Shown here one piece after another: positions 45,401 through 60,348 of a stretch of 64,000 nt of DNA. Source of the stretch: Oncomelania hupensis (taxonomy: Eukaryota; Mollusca; Gastropoda; Littorinimorpha; Pomatiopsidae); NCBI GenBank assembly GCA_036898135.1, contig CM072511.1, positions 20,970,319 to 21,034,318 of the forward strand, given 5' to 3'. The notes under the pieces are model-generated. The model was not told the DNA's origin. It searched no databases and worked only from the letters and a program-made list of their open reading frames with translations. The position numbers and the translations under genes are program-made. Every line of letters begins with the position of its first letter. The stretch's first letter is position 1.

Positions 45401-48400
45401 GTAAGAATTGTCAGCCCAGGCAGAAAGAATTTCAACAGTGCCTAATTTAGTTTTACAGCACTGTACTATTCATGAGCAGTGCGCTTTCCACCTCAAAGAT
45501 GCACTCCAAGGATTAATCAAACAAAGATTATCAGTCCATGTGAATCTTCACTCGCTGTTGCACACAAAGTAAACAACAGTGTGAAGCAAAATGTGGGGCA
45601 GAAAACTGGCAACCAACCTTCAAAACAAATTATTATTTTCAAATTGTGCTAGGAACGTTGTTGATGTTTAAGAAAATGTCAATGGATATTTGTATTTGCC
45701 CTTAACTTAACACTGAGTTTCAATGGAATTTAAAGAGCAGGGAACCTCAACCTGCAAAATAATTTCTGAACTTCATCTTGTGCAAAGAAAGTTATAGCGG
45801 TCAAACAAAATATGAGGAGAATTAATATTTGCTATTGTACAGATAACAAGGTATGCACTAAAGTTTGAATAATTTCAAGTCACTTATATTTAATACTCTT
45901 CGTCTTCAAGCAGCTGACCTTTGTTTAAAATCACGAATGCATGCACGCACACACAAAGATCCTAAGATTGGATCGTTATATTTTATTCAATCCTAGGTGC
46001 CAAGCTGTTTGAAATTCTTTGGATCTTCACTGTACTTTGCAACTTACCACCTCCATCGGCACTGCGACACTTGATGAAGACGTCGCAAGCATTGACTCTC
46101 TGGGTGTGGCCATACAAGGTGGTGATCTCTGTGCCACGGTGAGACCACACCTTCACCTGACCGTCACTGGACCCAGACACCACACAGCCATACTGAAACA
46201 AGGAAGTAAGCGCGTTGAACTATACTGTGCAGTGCCTTCTTTGTCACAACGAGGCCACATTATCCCTTAGCCATTGATTCACGATTGGCGGTAAAAAACC
46301 ATGCACCCATGCTGGGACATGGAAAAAAAATGTTTAACGCTGCTGGCTAAAAAAATAATCAGTGTTGTTTTACTTTTTGTATGATATTTTATTTACACTT
46401 GCAAAGGATTTGTATAACTGTTTTAGCCCTCGAATAATGAACAATCCTACCTTGTAAGCCATGCTGTTGATACTGGAGGTATGTCCTTGCAGACAGTACT
46501 TCTCTTCTTTAGTCTTCATGTCCCACACTTTCAGGTTGAAATCATTGGATGCAGTCACCTGACAAACACACAAAAGAAAACTGCACAATTACAAAATAAA
46601 CAACAAGTTATTGTATTTGTTGCCATTGCTAGGCCATTGGCGCAAGACTGAATTACACTGAATTATACTGAATTACACGAATATAAAATAAAATTCCACT
46701 GCCGGTAGCTGTTTAAAATAGGCCTTTTGAAATTGGGTGTATTTTATAAAAAGGACTTTGGAGTTGGGGAAGAAGACTGTTTATACATGGCTTGACAAAC
46801 ACCCAATTCTTGGGGGAGGGGGATGGGAAAAGTGACCCAGTGACCTGCGATCAATTTGTATCCAATCCTTAAAATATATATAAATTTTGCAACAAAAGTA
46901 AAGAACAACTGGGGTTATATCTTAATTATTTTGGATATAAGGAATTATTTTCATAAAAATTTTCTCTAATATCCAAGATTCCCTGTACTTGTATAGAATT
47001 TCGTAACTGTGAGATACACAGCTGGCATTTAAACTGATTAAGTATTATTTATATGTTATATATTTATATTTTATATATAAATATTATTTAATTATTATAT
47101 TATGAAGTAAAACATAAAAGAAAACACACAAAAAAGGTCTCACCATGAATCCTGACTTGGGGCACCACTGACAAGTGTTGACCCAGTCTTTGTGGCAATG
47201 TGTCATAACAGTCTCAGGCGGAGGGACTTCAAAGACAGCATCAACCAAATTCCAGACGCGAACAGACTGAAAAGGAGACAGAGCAAGCAATTGAATGCAT
47301 ACTGCATCTGCAACACTTACTCACGTCAAGTCAACAAACCTTTGTAACCCACAAAGGAAAATTCATACAAGCCAGTGCATTAACCACAATTGAAATTTTA
47401 CTTCCAAACTTAAACATTTAGGCTATACCATTTTGTATTGTTTGACAGGCTGTGCCTACAGGAGTTTTAGGGGTGTAAAGTTGAAGACGAGGTTTATGTT
47501 TTCCCCTCTTAACACCCTGGCATCCTGTTTTCATTATAAGTACACACAAATTGGTTGTGATTGGACTTCTTCCATGCCAACTAGACAATAAAGAGGCAGT
47601 GCCAGTCATAATAGTGTTATCGCTATCTAAACTTGGGGTCTGTTTGGCGCTCACGTCAATCTGCCATTTTATCTTTTTACACTGTATATGTTTTAAGACT
47701 AAACCAAAGTGAGTGTATTAGCCCTATTTGAATGTCCCCATGTTTTAATTTGTCTCACAAAATTTGAAAGTTCATTTAAAAAATTTTTTTTTATGACATC
47801 TTTTAACACACATTCCACATGTACACATGTAACAAAGAATCCCTTGCCACTTGAAACACTTAATTTAAAGCTTGTTCATCTTCAACTTCCCATTTCTACC
47901 TCCAACTTCCCATTTCTACCTCCATTGCACTTCTAAAACCTTGCCATTAGGTACAGGCTGACAAAATTCACCAACAGTCGTCTCCAAAATTTTATAATTA
48001 TTTTTTAAATATCAAACCAGATTTGTTTTAAAAATATACATACCATGTCACGGCTGGAAGTTGCAATTTTCTTGGCTCCAGGGCCAAAAGAAGCGCTTGT
48101 CACAGCACCTGTGTGACCTCTCAATATTAAACGTGGCTTCACGCTGAAACACATACACCATCACCATCTTCATTTTACACAGTATATCATCAAACTTGTA
48201 ACATAAGGCAAAAGCATTTAACAAAATGCACTTAACAATTACTTCTCCTTTTTAATGCAAAGCTAACTGTAATAATGTGAACGCTAGATGATTTTAAATC
48301 TGCTAATATTTAGGTACACTAGAAGGGCAAACCCATATGACCCACATGCTCCTTATGGAACTCCATATTTAACATGAAAATGAGTGCTCAGGAAAAACAA

Positions 48401-51400
48401 AATGATATGGCATTAAAATGCAAAGTAATACCCATTTTGATCTTTCTATGCTCTTGACCTTAAGATGACATTGAACTCTGGCTCTAAATACACTCATGTA
48501 CTATCAAATAAAGTACAGCCAAAGTTGTATTATGCCAAAAAAATTGAGACCTTGGAATGAGCTTGACCTTCAGTGACCTTGACCTTGGGATGACATTGAC
48601 CCTCACGTGAACTCTCATGCATAATTGATCAAGTAATCCAATGTTGTTGCATACAGTAGGTTAAATAAACAGCCATTTCACTGTACCATGACCAAGTTTG
48701 GACTTCATATATCTCTCATAGTTTAGGGTCAAGGTCACTTCAAAGTGGACAGCTCCAGTGACCTTGACCTTGGAGTGACATCGACAAAATTAGCATAGTA
48801 TGTGTCTCACTGATATTTATCATGCACCAAAGAATCATAAGTTCAATAATAATAACCTAGGAAAAAAAGTGAATTTTTTGGGTTTGGGACACTTTATTGT
48901 CCATTTTTATGGGTACATTCTGGGCTGCCTCCACTGGGGAAGGCATAGTTGCATTTCTGAGGTCTCATGGGTATACACCTATTACCAAGTTTGGTTGTGA
49001 TAGTTAAAATAGGCTCTGAGTACTTAGTCACTTGAAAGTTTTTGCACAGACAGATGGCGGACTGTGGACGGAGAGGCGGACGGACAGATATGCTATACAT
49101 GTGAGTCAAAACTCAAAGAAGAAGGAGAGTGCAGGGTAGGGAAGACAGTGAGGACGATGATGGCGCTTGGCAAAATCCATAGAAACAAAGTCACTCTCCA
49201 AAGAATAAATAGGACTTCAGTCTCTTTCTGCACAATCCAACAGTCTCTGTTGTCCTCTGCATCTCAGGCAGCGAGTTCTAGAGCACTGGTTCTGCGTTTT
49301 TGAAGACTCTGCCACCTGACCTTTTCTTGTTTGTTTCTTCAGAGGAAGGGCAGCAGAACAGGGACTGGGAGCTTGAGCGGGGGGTGACGAGGTGGTTCAT
49401 AAACATATATCAGTTCACACAAATACTCTAGAGCAGTCTTGTTCATGCAGGAAAAGGCCATTACACTAGCACCACTCTAAATGCCTTATATTCAAACAAA
49501 AGTTATTATCAAATCTTGCTGTTGAATGAGCTGTGCTCTACCCTGATAACACAAGTCATGAATTCATAGATTCTTTTATAATTTCTACACTCAGAAGTAC
49601 TATGTCCTTATCTATTGAAAAAAATTGTTAGCCAATCTTCAAAGATTGGATATATTAAGCCAACCCTTGAAATACCAAAAAGAGCAATTAAATAAAATCA
49701 ATTTGAAATTTATACAAATTTTACTGCAGACTTATTTCTCTAATGCGGAATGCTCATTTCAAAATTACCTCTTGTTTGACTTGCACGTTTTGATGGGAGG
49801 GAAGAGACAACAGGTGCAGTCTTCAGACGTTGTGGCCACATACATTTTGTGTACCGTGACACCAAGCACTGGTTTAGTGTGGCCCTCCAGTGTGCAGATC
49901 TTGGACCCATGGTTTGCTTCCAACACCTGTAAAGTTAATAAAGAAACTTTTGAAAATAAATAAACACATACATAAATAAATAAATGTAGAAACTAATATT
50001 AAAAGCAAGAAATAAAGCACACATATACACAAATTCAGAGTACAAATTTGCAGTTAATCAAGAATGGTAGGGCGAGGAAAACATTCATTTAAACATCTCA
50101 GCAGCCCAATTCTTTCAGGGGAGATTAAAATTCTAACTTCCTTCCTTGAATATTCAGAAAAGCTGACTGAATAAGCTGTCAACATTCATACAGTAATCTC
50201 TCTCGTAATAATGGAAGCTTCAAATAATAAAGCAATACCAAAAAATAAACATATTTTGAACTCGGTCTCCTCAAATTCTCCAGCCTGATGTGTTCCCAGA
50301 CTGCTGAAATATAAACATCCCTAGCTCTCCTATCATTCTTTTCATGTTCAAGCAAATGACACATGCAAAATAATCTCTTGACAAGGTATACCCCAAGTGA
50401 AGCATAATTGCCAATGTTCAAAATTAAATTGTATCTAATGCATAACGATAAAAATACCCACATGCACATTGGTATCGTCAGAACCAGAAAGAACGTAGGC
50501 ACCGTCACCAGAGTAGGTGATGGCTCGCACAGCCATGGAATGAGGTTTGCACTCCCATAGCTGAACACCTGTACACAAAATAAACACAAACATAAATATG
50601 AAATCAAGATCCTATCCTATCCCATAACTCGAAGGTCGTTGGGGCACCAAAGATTATCGTTTATCCAGAGTACTCCATCATTCTTTGTCCTCAGCAACCC
50701 TAATGGCTTCACTCAGTGTCAAGCCAGTCCATTCTCGAATGTTGTCCTCCCACCTCTTTTTCTGTTTCCCTCTTCTTCTGCCTTTTTGCACCGTGCCCTG
50801 CAGGATGGTCTTTGCAAGGCCTGATGCTCTAATGATGTGGCCATACCATCGGAGTTTACGTTTCTTCACCACTGTGGGTTCGGGCACTGAATAGCATAAA
50901 TCAAACGTTTCCCGGCATGTCGTAAGAGGCCACTAACAGGGGTGATGTTAGCACGGCATCACTGGGCGAAAGTCTTGTACACAGAAGTCACCGGCCAGGA
51001 CAGAGTAACCTCACGTTACTATAGGTTCAACGACCATGTGCTCGGGGCCAAGGCGAGCCACACTCTACTCGTGGATTTTGGCTGATATTATCGTATGATA
51101 TTAAGATACTTATAATAATAGTAAGTCATATTTCTTGGAGCATAAAATTTTGGTTTGAAGATGGAGAGCGGCTTACTACAAGACAAGATCAGTGTAAGTA
51201 AAACAGATTGACAAATAAAAATGTTCACGTTTATAACCCTCTTATCCATTAAGTGATGCTCTTGATCGTATGAGCAAAAAGGCAAAAGCAGGTGATCTTG
51301 TGAATAACAGTTGAAACAATCTTAACTCATTGAAGTCATGCCGTAAACGGTTTGACGGCACTCGCGGAGCCGCAGAGGAGCGTGCCGTAGTTATGTTTAC

Positions 51401-54400
51401 GTCGCCCGTTTACATTCTTTTGTATAAAAGAAAATGAGTACCAAGGGAACTAAGCAAAACACATACTTGAAAGGGGTCTTTTTAGAGTAGATTGCTTCCC
51501 TTTGACCATATTTTTGGCGAAGATATTATTTGTATTTTATTTTATTTTTCTCTAAGACTCCAGTTTTGTTCGCAAAATTTTGTTTTACAATATTACAGTG
51601 AAGTATCATAGTTATGTGACAAATGCCTCTTCAGATTGTGCTTTCATTATTATTTTTGTGTAAAATTCATTTCAACAGTGTTTTTACATCATAAAAACAA
51701 GAGAACCAAATATTTTCATAACAAAAATGGGTGCAACATATAGGTATTGTGCTTCTAAAAAAAAATTTTTTTTTTTTTTTTGGGGGGGGGGGGGCAAAAG
51801 TGATGTGTTTTTGGTGCAAAATATCTTTTTTCTGGAGGATTATAGCAGATTGGTGGTAAGTGAAATTAAAAATACATACTTTAAACTTTCATTTGCAATT
51901 TATTTTATGTTTCTATGTTGTCTAGTACATTTGGTGTCATTTTTAAAAAATAGCCTAAAATCCTGCGACTCTGGAATGATGCTGGGTCTGGCACTCTGCG
52001 ACTTCAATGAGTTAATCACATTCACAATGTCCTAGTGCAAAACAATCAAACGAAAGTCCTCTTCTACTGGGAGTCATAATAAATAAAACAGTAACAAACC
52101 AATTTATAATAAACTTAGCCTTTTGATCACATTACCTGTTTCAACATCAAAGACGCGCACAAAGCCTCTGTGGTAGCCTACAGCTGCTGTAGCCCCATCA
52201 GCAGAAAGGCAGACTGATGTGGCAGGTCCGTTCTCTTCTCCACCAACAGTGTGCATTGGGGCCCCCAGCTCCCCAGACCACACCTGTACACAAAGAGTTG
52301 ACGCTAAGATAAATATAAGCATTAACATACAGGCAAAGAAACATGTTAACCATACCAAAGAGGTGACTGACCCTGGACTGCCTTATATTTCATTATTTTC
52401 AGGGCAAAGAACAGCTCAAAAACCAGGATCACACACACATGCATGCACACAACAAGCACACAAAAACACATACGCTCCATAAAGGCAGCATAGAACAATG
52501 CATCTGCCACACTATAAGGACATGAACATTAAAATGGAAAAGGCATTATGTCCTTGAACTGACCTTGACTTTGTGGTCATCGCTAGCGGTGATGAGTTCT
52601 CGGCCACTTGGGGAGAAAGTCAGCTTGTTGATTGGACCCCCATGTCCTGATATATTGCCCACCTGGAAAATACAATTTAAACATTGCGTTTTTCAATTAA
52701 TTACATATTCATTACCAAATTTTGCTGCAAATACTATTTAGTTTACAGGTCTGTGTAGACAGACGACAAAACCAAGCACCTTCAAGAGAGTTTAAACAAA
52801 TTAGCAAAGGGGATTGAAAAGTGGCTGTGATGTTTAAAATGTACTAAATCTTACCCAGCAAACCAGCCCGATCGGGGCCCCACTCGGGCTGCATAGGGCA
52901 TCCCGACTTTTGTCGGGTTTTAGTAGGGACCCACATAGCCCTACAAAAACCCGATGCGTAGCGGAGTCGAGAAATGTGGATGCGTAACGATTCACCCTCC
53001 CGTCTGCCGCCCGATTTTGCCCCACCACAAAGCCACGCTGCGCACACGCTAACATAGGCCTACTCTCGCTTCTAATTGGCTAAACTGTCTGGAATGTTTC
53101 GTCGGCTTCACATATGCTGCGGCGTACGTATGTGAAAAATATTTATACAAAATCAATTCAGCAAGATATCGTTAATTGTGCTTATAATTCTTAATTTTTA
53201 TCATACAATATGTAAAATATTGTTAAAGTGTTTCTTTTAACTATTGTATTTATTAATACATTATAAGCCAAGGGTAAATTTCCGTGCCCATTACTGCTGG
53301 TCTTTTCCGGTTGTACTTAGTCGCCAATTTTCTACAGTTTTCTTCTACAGTTGCATGTGCTCGGATATTGTGTTTGCCTGCGAAAACCTATTCCGCTGTG
53401 GTTGTTTTTTTGGGGCTTTGCCTTTCGTTTATGTATTTACAAACGATTTAGATAGCGACGAAGATCACGTTAATATAGGCTATATCGTTATCGAAATGGT
53501 GTGTAAATACTTAAGTGGAGACACACCAAGGACTTCCGAAAACAAAAACGCCTGTGCCGACAGTCCCTATTAACACCAGACATCTCAATTCTTTCTTCAT
53601 GCAATCACATATCATAAACAATATGTGGGATATGATTTTAGGGTAAATCAGCATTGGCCAGGGATGGGGCATTATCGGGATTGTTTCTGGTTTAAGTTGG
53701 GTTACAATAGGGTTGGTGTTGGGTATCCTGACGTATGCCCGATCTTTGCCGGAATCGGGTTACCGTTCGGCAAAGGTTGGATTACGGTCGGGTAAGTTTT
53801 GGGTACCCTGACGATCGCCCAATCTTTATCGAAAGTCGGGCTACTGTTTGGCGAACGTGGGGCTACGATCGGGTAAGTTTCGGGTAGCCCGACGATCGCC
53901 CGATCTTTGCCCGAATCGGTTCCAATTTCCATTTGCCCGATGCGGGCCCCATCGGGCCCCGAAATTGTGGTTAGCTGGGAAGTTATTCCATTTAATATTT
54001 GGTAAAAAGAACACCAACTATGACTACACTATGAATGATGAAAACAACTGTCAACTTATTAGAAAAAACTCAGTGTGAGAAAGACTTAGGGGACATTGTG
54101 GATAAAATCTCTCTTGTGTGGATCACATAAACGTGCTAACTTTTGCATACACACGTTACTGTTATCATGGATGCACAATTTCAAGATTGAGCTGTGGCAG
54201 CAACTACCACTTGCATCAAAATTATCAACCTCTTCTTCCTCTTCTTTTTTTTTTACTGACCTGAACACCTTTGGTGGCAGACCAGATTTTGACTTCACCA
54301 TCCAGAGCAGCAGATGCGATGTGAGTGCCGTCATTAGAGTATGCCACAGCTCTCACAGATGACATATGACCTCGCATTATCTGCAACAATATGTACTCAC

Positions 54401-55943
54401 ATCAATGAAAAAAACCACATTGCCCTAAACAAAGTTTTTATACCACAAGGTGACACTGATTGTTGGTTTTTTAAAATAAAGGTATCCTGTTTTGACATGG
54501 CACCAAAAGCATTAGACGACAAAAATTATTTAGATGAAAATTACCTTAAACAATAAAATTTCAACACATTTAAAAATAGATAATTATGATGATGCAAGAC
54601 TCATAAAACACTTATTAATCTACAATGTTCACGCTCAAAACACAGAGTATATGATCATAAGCTGTAAATGAAAGAAAACATCTTGGGTGGATGGGGTCCA
54701 GTCTTGCCTTAGACCAGCACCTTGAGCAGCTTTCTGAATGCTTACTTTACAATTTTACAATTAATTAATTATCTTGAAAACTCACAGCTTTACGTGTGCG
54801 GTGAAGAATGTCAAAGACCTTGATGGTAGCATCCCAGCTTGCTGTCACAATCAACTGGCCCTCTGGGTGGAACTTCACATCATTCACTGGGCTGAAAGAT
54901 GGTCATTCGATAAATTGATTGATTGATTGATTGTTGCTTTAGGTCCAGCGGACTCTTCCGAGCCAAATCAGGACCGGACAACCCCTGATCCGCATAAAAG
55001 ATCTGCTGAAACAACCCTAATGGGAAAATTGAATGCCCTCCACCGGCCAGTCACTTTACAATAAAGACATCCCACCCAGGGGACGGCTGAGGCTTTACCC
55101 CAACTACTCGAACCCCCGGTTACAAAAACAAAATAGAATACAAACATCATTATAGATTATCAACAAAACACATACATATAAAATGCCTACATTGCGAAAT
55201 AATATCATCATAGGAAGCCCTAGTGACCACCCGGCAGAAAGCGTCCAACACTCCCAAGCTGATCCAACAGACCTCATACACAAACAAGGAGTCTTGTCCA
55301 GGAAGAGTTTTCAAGAAAAAAGGTAGGTCATTGATCTAGCGAAGAAGAGCAAATGAGGAAGACAGCGACAGTGGAAATTTAAAGCACTAAATTTCCAGAA
55401 AGTGGGGATACTATTTATACTGAAACCCCCGGCACTCCAACGGGGGAAACTGTTGCCGCAGTGAATCAGTCTTGCCTATAAAGGAAAGACAGGTTTTCAA
55501 CTGGGGCTTTCACTTTTCCCTTTATAGGTTAGAACAATCTACAGTGGCAAGATTGCTCATGACCCCAAGGGGTATTCGATAAATTAACAAATCTATTCAT
55601 CAAGATAATCAATGTAAAAAGACACCAAACAAATAGTCAAAACAATACGAGCTCCTAATCGTGCAATTGAAACTATCAATCAATCAAAATACTTATTTTT
55701 ACCAAACAAGTATTCATGTATCTAGTTGGAAATAAAGCCTCGAAACATGCAATTTATTATTCTCATTTGTCCAACTAAACACTATCATGTTTATTCTGTA
55801 AAATTCAAATTACAATCAGTAATAATTCCACATCAAAGAAGCAGAAATATGTCTACAACAAAATCCTAAAACAATCAGGTCACACATACACACACTCAAA
55901 AATAAATAAATAAAATCAAAACTGAAAATAAATAAATAAACAA

Positions 55944-56008
<65 letters not shown>

Positions 56009-59000
56009 TGTTACTGCTAACAAGGTAATCCAAAGGCTTTGACATTAACAAATTATTAATCCATCTGAAAGTAGAAAAATTCCTCCTTCACTTACCACTC
56101 AAGGTTGAAGTCACAGATGCTCTCTCCAGATGTGCCATTCCAGATGCGCACAGTGCAGTCCCAAGATGCCGAAGCCAGGAACTTGCCACTACGGTCTGCT
56201 GCACAAGCATTCACTCGGCGGTTGTGGCCCTTGAGCAATGCTCGTCTGTTGAAAAAGAAAGAATGTTAACATTTACAAAAGCCTACATCTGATTAGAGCA
56301 GTTTGGAGAGGCATACAATACAAAATTCATCTCAGAAAAAAAAACTGTACACAAGAGAATCTCAACATAAAACTTGCTGTCAGTAATGCTTGTTCGTTAA
56401 ACTAAACCCTTACAGCTTGGGCTGGAAGCTCAGGATTTTACTTTTCAGGATTTGATTTGTTTTATTCCCAGCAAACCAGCCCGATCGGGGCCCCACTGGG
56501 GCCGCATAGGGCATCCCGACTTTTGTCGGGTTTTAGTAGGGACCCACATAGCCCTACAAAAACCCGATGCATAATGTAGATGCGTAACGATTCGCCCTCC
56601 CGTGTGCCGCCCGATTCTGCCCCACCACAAAGCCACGCTGCGCACATGCTAACATAGGCCTACTCTCGCTTCTAATTGACTAAACTGTCTGGAATGTTTC
56701 GTCTGCTTCACATATGCTGCGGCGTACGTATGTGAAAAATATTTATACAAAATCAATTCAGCAAGATATCATTATTTAATTGTGCTTATAATTCTTAATT
56801 TTTATCATACAATATGTAAAATATTGTTAAAGTGTTTCTTTTAACTATTGTATTTATTTATACATTATAAGCCAAGGGTAAATTTCCGTGCCCATTACTG
56901 CTGGTCTTTTCCGGTTGTACTTAGGCGCCACTTTTCTACAGTTTTCTTCTACAGTTGAATGTGCTCGGATATTGTGTTTGCCTGCGAAAACCTATTCCGC
57001 TGTGGTTGTTTTTTGGGGCTTTGCCTTTCGTTTATGTATTTACACACGGATTCGATAGCGATGAAGATCACGTTAATATAGGCTATATCGTTATCGAAAT
57101 GGTGTATAAATACTTAAGTGGGGACACACCAAGGACTTCTGAAAACAAAAACGCCTGTGCCGACAGTCCCTACCAGACATCTCAATTCTTTCTTCATGTA
57201 ATCACATATCATAAACAATATGTGGGATATGATTTTAGGGTAAATTAGCATTGGCCAGGGATGGGGCATTATCGGGGTTGTTTCTGGTTTAAGTTGGGTT
57301 ACAATAGGGTTGGTGTTGGGTATCCTGACGTATGCCCGATCTTTGCCGGAATCGGGTTACCGTTCGGCAAAGGTTGGGTTACGATCGGGTAAGTTTCGGG
57401 TAGCCCGACGATTGCCCGATCTTTGCCCGAATCGGGCCCGAGTCGGTTCCAATTTCCATTTGACCTATCGGGCCCCGATCGGTAGCCCGATCCGGGCCCC
57501 ATCAGGCTGCCCATTGCGGGCCCCATCGGGCCCCGAAATTGTGGTTAGCTGGGTTTCTTGTGAATTGTCTGTTTTGTTTAAAAAACAAAAGTTTGTGTTG
57601 GGAGTTGTTCGACAGAGGTAAAAGTTGTGCAGTTACTGTGTATTCCAACCGCCTAGAATGGTCACTATACATAGACAGCCACATCTATTAGACTAAGACA
57701 TTCAGTTCTTACCGGTGACCCAGATCCACATCCCATAAGCTGATAGTGGCATCCAATGACACACTGCACAGTACAGACTTGCTTATGAAGCAAACGTCCG
57801 CAATGCTGTCAAAGTGGCCACGGAAGAAACGAATCTCCTTGCCGGTTGCCATGTCGAACAGTCGCACCAAACAGTCCTGACCTCCAGTGGCAAAGAACTG
57901 GCTGTCAGGGGAGACAGCTACGCATGTTACTGGCTGTAACATAAAACAGAACATCGTAATATATTAACTCCATCTTTGCTGCATTCTATTAGAACTGGGC
58001 ACAACAGCAAAGAGGATAGGATACACAAAAGCAAAGAGGATAGGATACACAACAGCAAAGAGGATAGGATACACAACAACAAAGAGGATAGGATACACAA
58101 CAGCAAAGAAGATAGGATACACAACAGCAAAGAGGATAGGATACACACAAATGTTCTGAGTTAAGCAGAAACCTGCCAAATAAGTAGTTGGATAGGAAAT
58201 GCAGCCACACAAAATTCCACACATAATAATCATCCCAGTCAACTCAGTTATAAATGGGTACCTGGGTCTCTTGAGAACCTGGAAGAGAAACCAGCAAAAA
58301 AGAATAGACGAGCGCCCTAAACAAACTGATAAAGAACACCCGAACATCTTTTTTTGCTGCCTATGAATTCAAGTTATAGTAAAACCTTCACCTTACATCA
58401 GTTAACATGAGTTTTATTTTACAGTGGAACCTCCGGTATCCGGCTCTCTGGTATACGACTCCCTCCGTTATGTGACCTGAAAACTTCTGACGGATTCACT
58501 TCCAATAATAAATGACCTCTGGTATGCGACAACCTCGTTTATGCGACCAGCGACCGTGTCTTAAGCCCTTTATACGACCGTCTTAGGGCAATTTAAAAGA
58601 GGATATCAGTTAATTTGTTGTCTGTACCTTGCGTTTTTTTCTCTCATGTTAGTGTACGCATGCTGTTGTCTGCTATTTCCGGTTTGCAAATAAGGGACAT
58701 TACTCGCCTACACTGGCTTGTCAAAATGGCGTCGCGCAAGAGGAACGTTTTGAGTTTGGCAGAGAGGATGAAAGTGATTGAAAGAAGTGAAAATGGGGAG
58801 AGTTGTTTGTCTATTGCAAGAAGTTTAGACGTTGGGAAGACCCAAATTCAGCTCATCATAAAGGATAAGGAATCTGTTAAACTACGATGGGAGAGTGGAG
58901 AAAGTGGCGAAAGGAAAACATCGAAACTGAGAGCTTCTGCACTGACAGACTTGTATGAACGCGTCTGGCAGTGGTTCGACCTTTTATTTTTGAAGTTGTG

Positions 59001-60279
59001 ATTAAAAGACAAAGCTAAAAATGAAACATGTTTTACAGTTTTCTGTCAGAGAATACATGCTGGTGAGTGTGAAAATTATGACTACATACCCCTTTGAGCC
59101 TGACACCCCCCCCCCCTCTCCCATCCCACCCCTTGTTTCCGGTATAAGACCACCTCTATTATAAGACCGTTTTTTCTCAGATTTTGGACGGTCGTATACC
59201 GGAGGTTCCACTGTATTAAATTTCATCTCGTTTGCAGAAAGCAATATGGGGGTCTTTAAACGAAGGGGAAAATCTAGCATTGCACTTTAGAAACCATAAC
59301 ATATCAATGTAAAAACTGTTTCTCCTTTTTTGCATTTTCAAATACAACCACCAAAAAAAAAAAAAGTCTATAACTACTCCAGAATAAAACATCCAACAAT
59401 CAAAATATACAACCATAAATAATGTTTCAGTAATCAGCTTACATGTGTGAGGTTGTCCAAGTGAAGATAGCAGGGGTCAGGACAGGAAGGTTTGTTGTTC
59501 CAGTCCACTCGGCCATGATCCTCCACCATTCCTGAAGCGCGAAGACGCACTAGTTCCTGGTATACGGCAGATTGTTCCAAGCTGTTGCTTGCTTGTTGCC
59601 ATATCAGTCCTGGGTGCCTGTAGAAAAAAGACAGACAAATTAACAACATGACCACAATGATAGCACCATGTTGTAAGTGTGAGAGAACACAGATTAACGT
59701 ATCTACAGTTACTGAAGCAGTGTACAGTCCATTACAGCTCCTAACAAGATCAGGCACCCACAGAATACTGTAATGCTACTAGCTTTTTATATTGTTCATA
59801 TATTTTGATTAGGTATTCTTAGATTCAGATGCTGTAGTGTTTACCTCGAGCAATATATTTCAACAGCACTGCGCTGCCCCCTTCAGAAAACTGAAGTAGA
59901 AGTTGGAAATACGTGATTTGTTGTTTGCTTATCAATTTATATTTATTTTACAATATTTTTTTTACATGTTATTCCCCCGCCCCTCCACTTTTCTCTCGCA
60001 CTGACTGAAATGTTACCTCCATGGGGCTGACAGTGTCTATGAAACTATGTGATATTAGAGACAACTAATACCAACCGAGACAGGATGTGAAGGTTGACAG
60101 ACAGGAAATTGTAGTATTCCTTCACAACAGGGGTAGACAGGAACTTGGCTTGCTCTTTTTCCATGGCCTTGTTGCTGCAGCCTGCAAAACCATTGTGAAA
60201 AGTAATTAGCAGACAGAAGATATTACAATCATCATTGGAAGGGGAAGGGGGAAGGAAGGGGGGAGAATGATAATAATGG

Positions 60280-60348
<69 letters not shown>

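Noticed and set aside
58005..58150. CRISPR-like regular repeat
   Set aside because: The 24-bp units are directly tandem with no unique spacers, in a eukaryotic intron; it is a minisatellite.
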